Of a stretch of DNA of 64,000 nt, positions 62,440 through 64,000 are shown in pieces. The position numbers and the translations under genes are program-made. Source of the DNA: Nocardioidaceae bacterium (GTDB lineage Bacteria; Actinomycetota; Actinomycetes; Propionibacteriales; Nocardioidaceae). The notes beneath the pieces are model-generated. The model did no database searches and was not told the DNA's origin. It was given only the letters and a program-made list of their open reading frames with translations. The stretch is taken from positions 434,001 through 498,000 of the forward strand of contig JAGIBL010000003.1 of assembly GCA_017744365.1 (NCBI GenBank), written 5' to 3'. Each line of letters opens with the position of its first letter. Within the stretch, counting starts at the first letter, position 1.

Positions 62440-63831
62440 GTGACCTGCGACGACACTCCCGGCGACACTGACATCGACGCGCTCTCCGAGCTGGCGGACC
62501 GCGTCGGCGTGCAGAAGGTCGTCACGGACCCGGACATCCTGAGGTCCTACTCCCGCGACATGGCCCCGATCCCGGCCGCCGGCACCCCGGCCGCGGTGCT
62601 GCGCGCGACGTCGACCGAGGACGTCGTCGCGGCGATGACCTGGGCGTCGTCGTACGGCGTGGTCGTGGTGCCCCGCGGGGCCGGCACAGGTCTGTCCGGT
62701 GGGGCCAACGCGCTCGACGGCTGCTTGGTGGTCTCGCTGGAGGCGATGACCCGGGTCCGCTGGATCGACCCGGTGAACCGGGTCGCCGAGGTGGAGGCCG
62801 GCGTGGTCAACGCCGACCTGGGCCGCGCGGTCGCCGAGCACGGGCTGTTCTACCCGCCGGATCCGGGCAGCTTCGAGGTCTCCACCATCGGCGGCAACCT
62901 GGCCACCAACGCGGGCGGGATGCGCTGCGTGAAGTACGGCGTCACCCGGGCGTCCACCCTCGGGCTGGAGGTGGTGCTCGCCGACGGCTCGGTGCTGCGC
63001 ACCGGCGGCCGGACCCGGAAGAACGTGGCCGGCCTGGACCTGACCAGCCTGTTCGTCGGCTCCGAGGGGACGCTCGGCATCATCACCGCCGGGATCATGC
63101 AGCTGCAGCCGGCGCCGCCGCGGCCACCGGTGACCTTCGCGGCCGCGTTCGACACCCTCGCCGAGGCCGGTGCGGCGGTCGGGGCGATCCTCGAGTCCGG
63201 TACGACGCCGAGCGTGCTGGAGCTGATCGACCACGCGACCATCAACGCGATCGAGGACTACCGCTCGATGGGCCTGGAGCGGGACTGGTCGGCGCTGCTC
63301 ATCGGCCAGTCCGACGGGGAGAACGCCGTCGCCGACGTCGAGGCGATGGTGGCTCTCTGCGCGGGCGCCGGCTTCGTCACCCACACCGAGGACCCGGCCG
63401 AGGGCGAGCAGCTGATGCAGGCCCGCCGGCTGGCCGGGACCGCGACCGCCGAAGCCGGCCCGTCGATCACCGAGGACGTCTCGGTCCCGCGCGGCTCCCT
63501 GGTCGCGATGATCGACGCGATCGCGGCGCTGAGCGAGGAGTTCGGCATCCGGGTCGCCACCGTCGGCCATGCCGGCGACGGCAACCTGCACCCGGTGCTG
63601 ATGCTCGACCGCCTCGACGACGACGCGCTGTCCCACGCGCTGGTGCTCGCCGAGCGGATCGCCGCGCACGCCGTCGAGCTGGGCGGCACCGTGACCGGGG
63701 AGCACGGCGTCGGGATGCTGAAGACCGGGTGGGTGCGCGACCAGCTCGGGCAGACCTCGATCGACGTGCACCGCCGGATCAAGGCGGCGCTGGACCCGGC
63801 GGGGCTGCTCAACCCCGGGCGGGGGTTCTGA
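62440..63831 (+). CDS. FAD-linked 2-hydroxyacid oxidase (GlcD/D-lactate dehydrogenase type)
   Basis: 463 residues from GTG 62440. FAD-binding type 4 domain: VVVPRGAGTGLSGGAN, DPGSFEVSTIGGNLATNAGG and YGVTRASTLGLEVVLADG (in part). The C-terminal FAD-oxidase domain includes VGHAGDGNLHPV and GGTVTGEHGVGMLKTGW, the usual active-site His and substrate region. It oxidises glycolate or D-lactate to the 2-oxoacid (family knowledge). The glcE/glcF partner subunits are absent, so it acts alone. It converges on the threonine dehydrogenase gene with a 23-bp overlap. Confidence 0.93.
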   Translation: MTCDDTPGDTDIDALSELADRVGVQKVVTDPDILRSYSRDMAPIPAAGTPAAVLRATSTEDVVAAMTWASSYGVVVVPRGAGTGLSGGANALDGCLVVSLEAMTRVRWIDPVNRVAEVEAGVVNADLGRAVAEHGLFYPPDPGSFEVSTIGGNLATNAGGMRCVKYGVTRASTLGLEVVLADGSVLRTGGRTRKNVAGLDLTSLFVGSEGTLGIITAGIMQLQPAPPRPPVTFAAAFDTLAEAGAAVGAILESGTTPSVLELIDHATINAIEDYRSMGLERDWSALLIGQSDGENAVADVEAMVALCAGAGFVTHTEDPAEGEQLMQARRLAGTATAEAGPSITEDVSVPRGSLVAMIDAIAALSEEFGIRVATVGHAGDGNLHPVLMLDRLDDDALSHALVLAERIAAHAVELGGTVTGEHGVGMLKTGWVRDQLGQTSIDVHRRIKAALDPAGLLNPGRGF

Positions 63832-64000
63832 GGGTCAGGCTGCTGTCCTCGCCGATCACGAAGACGATCTTCATCGCCTGGTCGGAGGACATGAGCGCGA
63901 ACGCGCGTTCGTAGTCCCGGATCGGAATCCTGTGGCTGATGACGGAGTCCAGGTTGAGGCGACCGCCGACGAGCATGTTCTCGACCTGATGCCACGTCTC
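63809..64000 (-). CDS. tdh: L-threonine 3-dehydrogenase, C-terminal part (cut by window edge)
   Basis: The last 63 residues of a medium-chain dehydrogenase: ETWHQVENMLVGGRLNLDSV, then ISHRIPIRDYERAFALMSS and DQAMKIVFVIGEDSS. This corresponds to the Tdh C-terminus (ETWYKM...L...ITH...F..GF..M.SG..GKV). It oxidises threonine to 2-amino-3-oxobutyrate. The zinc and NAD sites are outside the window. The stop at 63809 lies inside the 3' end of the convergent GlcD-type gene. A related zinc alcohol dehydrogenase remains possible. Confidence 0.72.
   Translation of the reverse strand, partial: ETWHQVENMLVGGRLNLDSVISHRIPIRDYERAFALMSSDQAMKIVFVIGEDSSLTLRTPARG

Overview
The window is a high-GC actinobacterial chromosome segment, most likely from a Nocardioides-type member of the Propionibacteriales (inference). 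The evidence is the very GC-rich third codon positions, GTG/TTG starts, ATGA/GTGA gene overlaps, many leaderless starts with a TANNNT box 6-8 nt before the start codon, a GTP-type PEP carboxykinase, a mycothiol-dependent isomerase-like protein, a DUF222/HNH (13E12-type) gene with a LexA-like box, and an AlkB-rubredoxin fusion. There is no rRNA, tRNA, CRISPR array, prophage or insertion sequence that I can support.

Layout. 1-9.3 kb: serA (cut by the left edge), a VOC protein, an MFS transporter, the SOS-box DUF222/HNH gene, a lipoprotein, an ECF sigma factor with a membrane partner, an MTHFR-like protein, and a LuxR-type two-component system. 9.4-12.1 kb: an ABC exporter of the LolD/FtsX type. 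12.1-19.9 kb: a RecQ helicase fused to a phosphoribosyltransferase-like tail, a beta-propeller membrane protein, an M13 metallopeptidase, ComB, a quinone oxidoreductase and a FetB-like permease. 19.9-23.1 kb: a 32-bp-period repeat block, an M15 peptidase and a DrrAB-type ABC transporter. 23.1-25.5 kb: an alkane hydroxylation operon (alkB-rubredoxin, ferredoxin, tetR) with a palindromic operator over its -10 box. 25.5-31.5 kb: GNAT, SDR, MFS, MMPL and mycothiol-type genes. 31.7-36.2 kb: pckG, an arsR-type regulator, a histidine kinase and a tetR gene. 36.2-41.5 kb: a TPP-riboswitch-led thiamine operon (thiE-thiO-thiS-thiG-short thiE paralogue-thiD-thiC). 41.5-45.2 kb: a truncated PaiB-like gene, a DHA2 exporter divergent from an AraC-type regulator across two palindromes, and a sterol desaturase-family protein.

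The most striking region is 45.2-61.3 kb. A SARP-type regulator, a NarL-type response regulator with its histidine kinase, a small membrane protein and a secreted lytic transglycosylase precede a 1535-residue membrane-anchored multicopper oxidase with all canonical copper ligands in permuted order. Next to it lie a Met/His-containing membrane-anchored accessory protein and a secreted animal-type heme peroxidase of about 1880 residues with RTX, FN3 and Ig-like modules. MnxG/MofA-type multicopper oxidases and MopA-type heme peroxidases are the two enzyme classes known for bacterial Mn(II) oxidation, so I propose a candidate extracellular Mn(II)-oxidation (or other extracellular oxidation) locus. 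A 14-bp element, AGGTnnnnCCAAGG, occurs twice upstream of the peroxidase and twice upstream of the transglycosylase, with a degenerate copy before the accessory-oxidase operon. This suggests one local regulon. The right edge holds a D-2-hydroxyacid dehydrogenase, a GlcD-type FAD oxidase and the 3' end of an L-threonine dehydrogenase gene.
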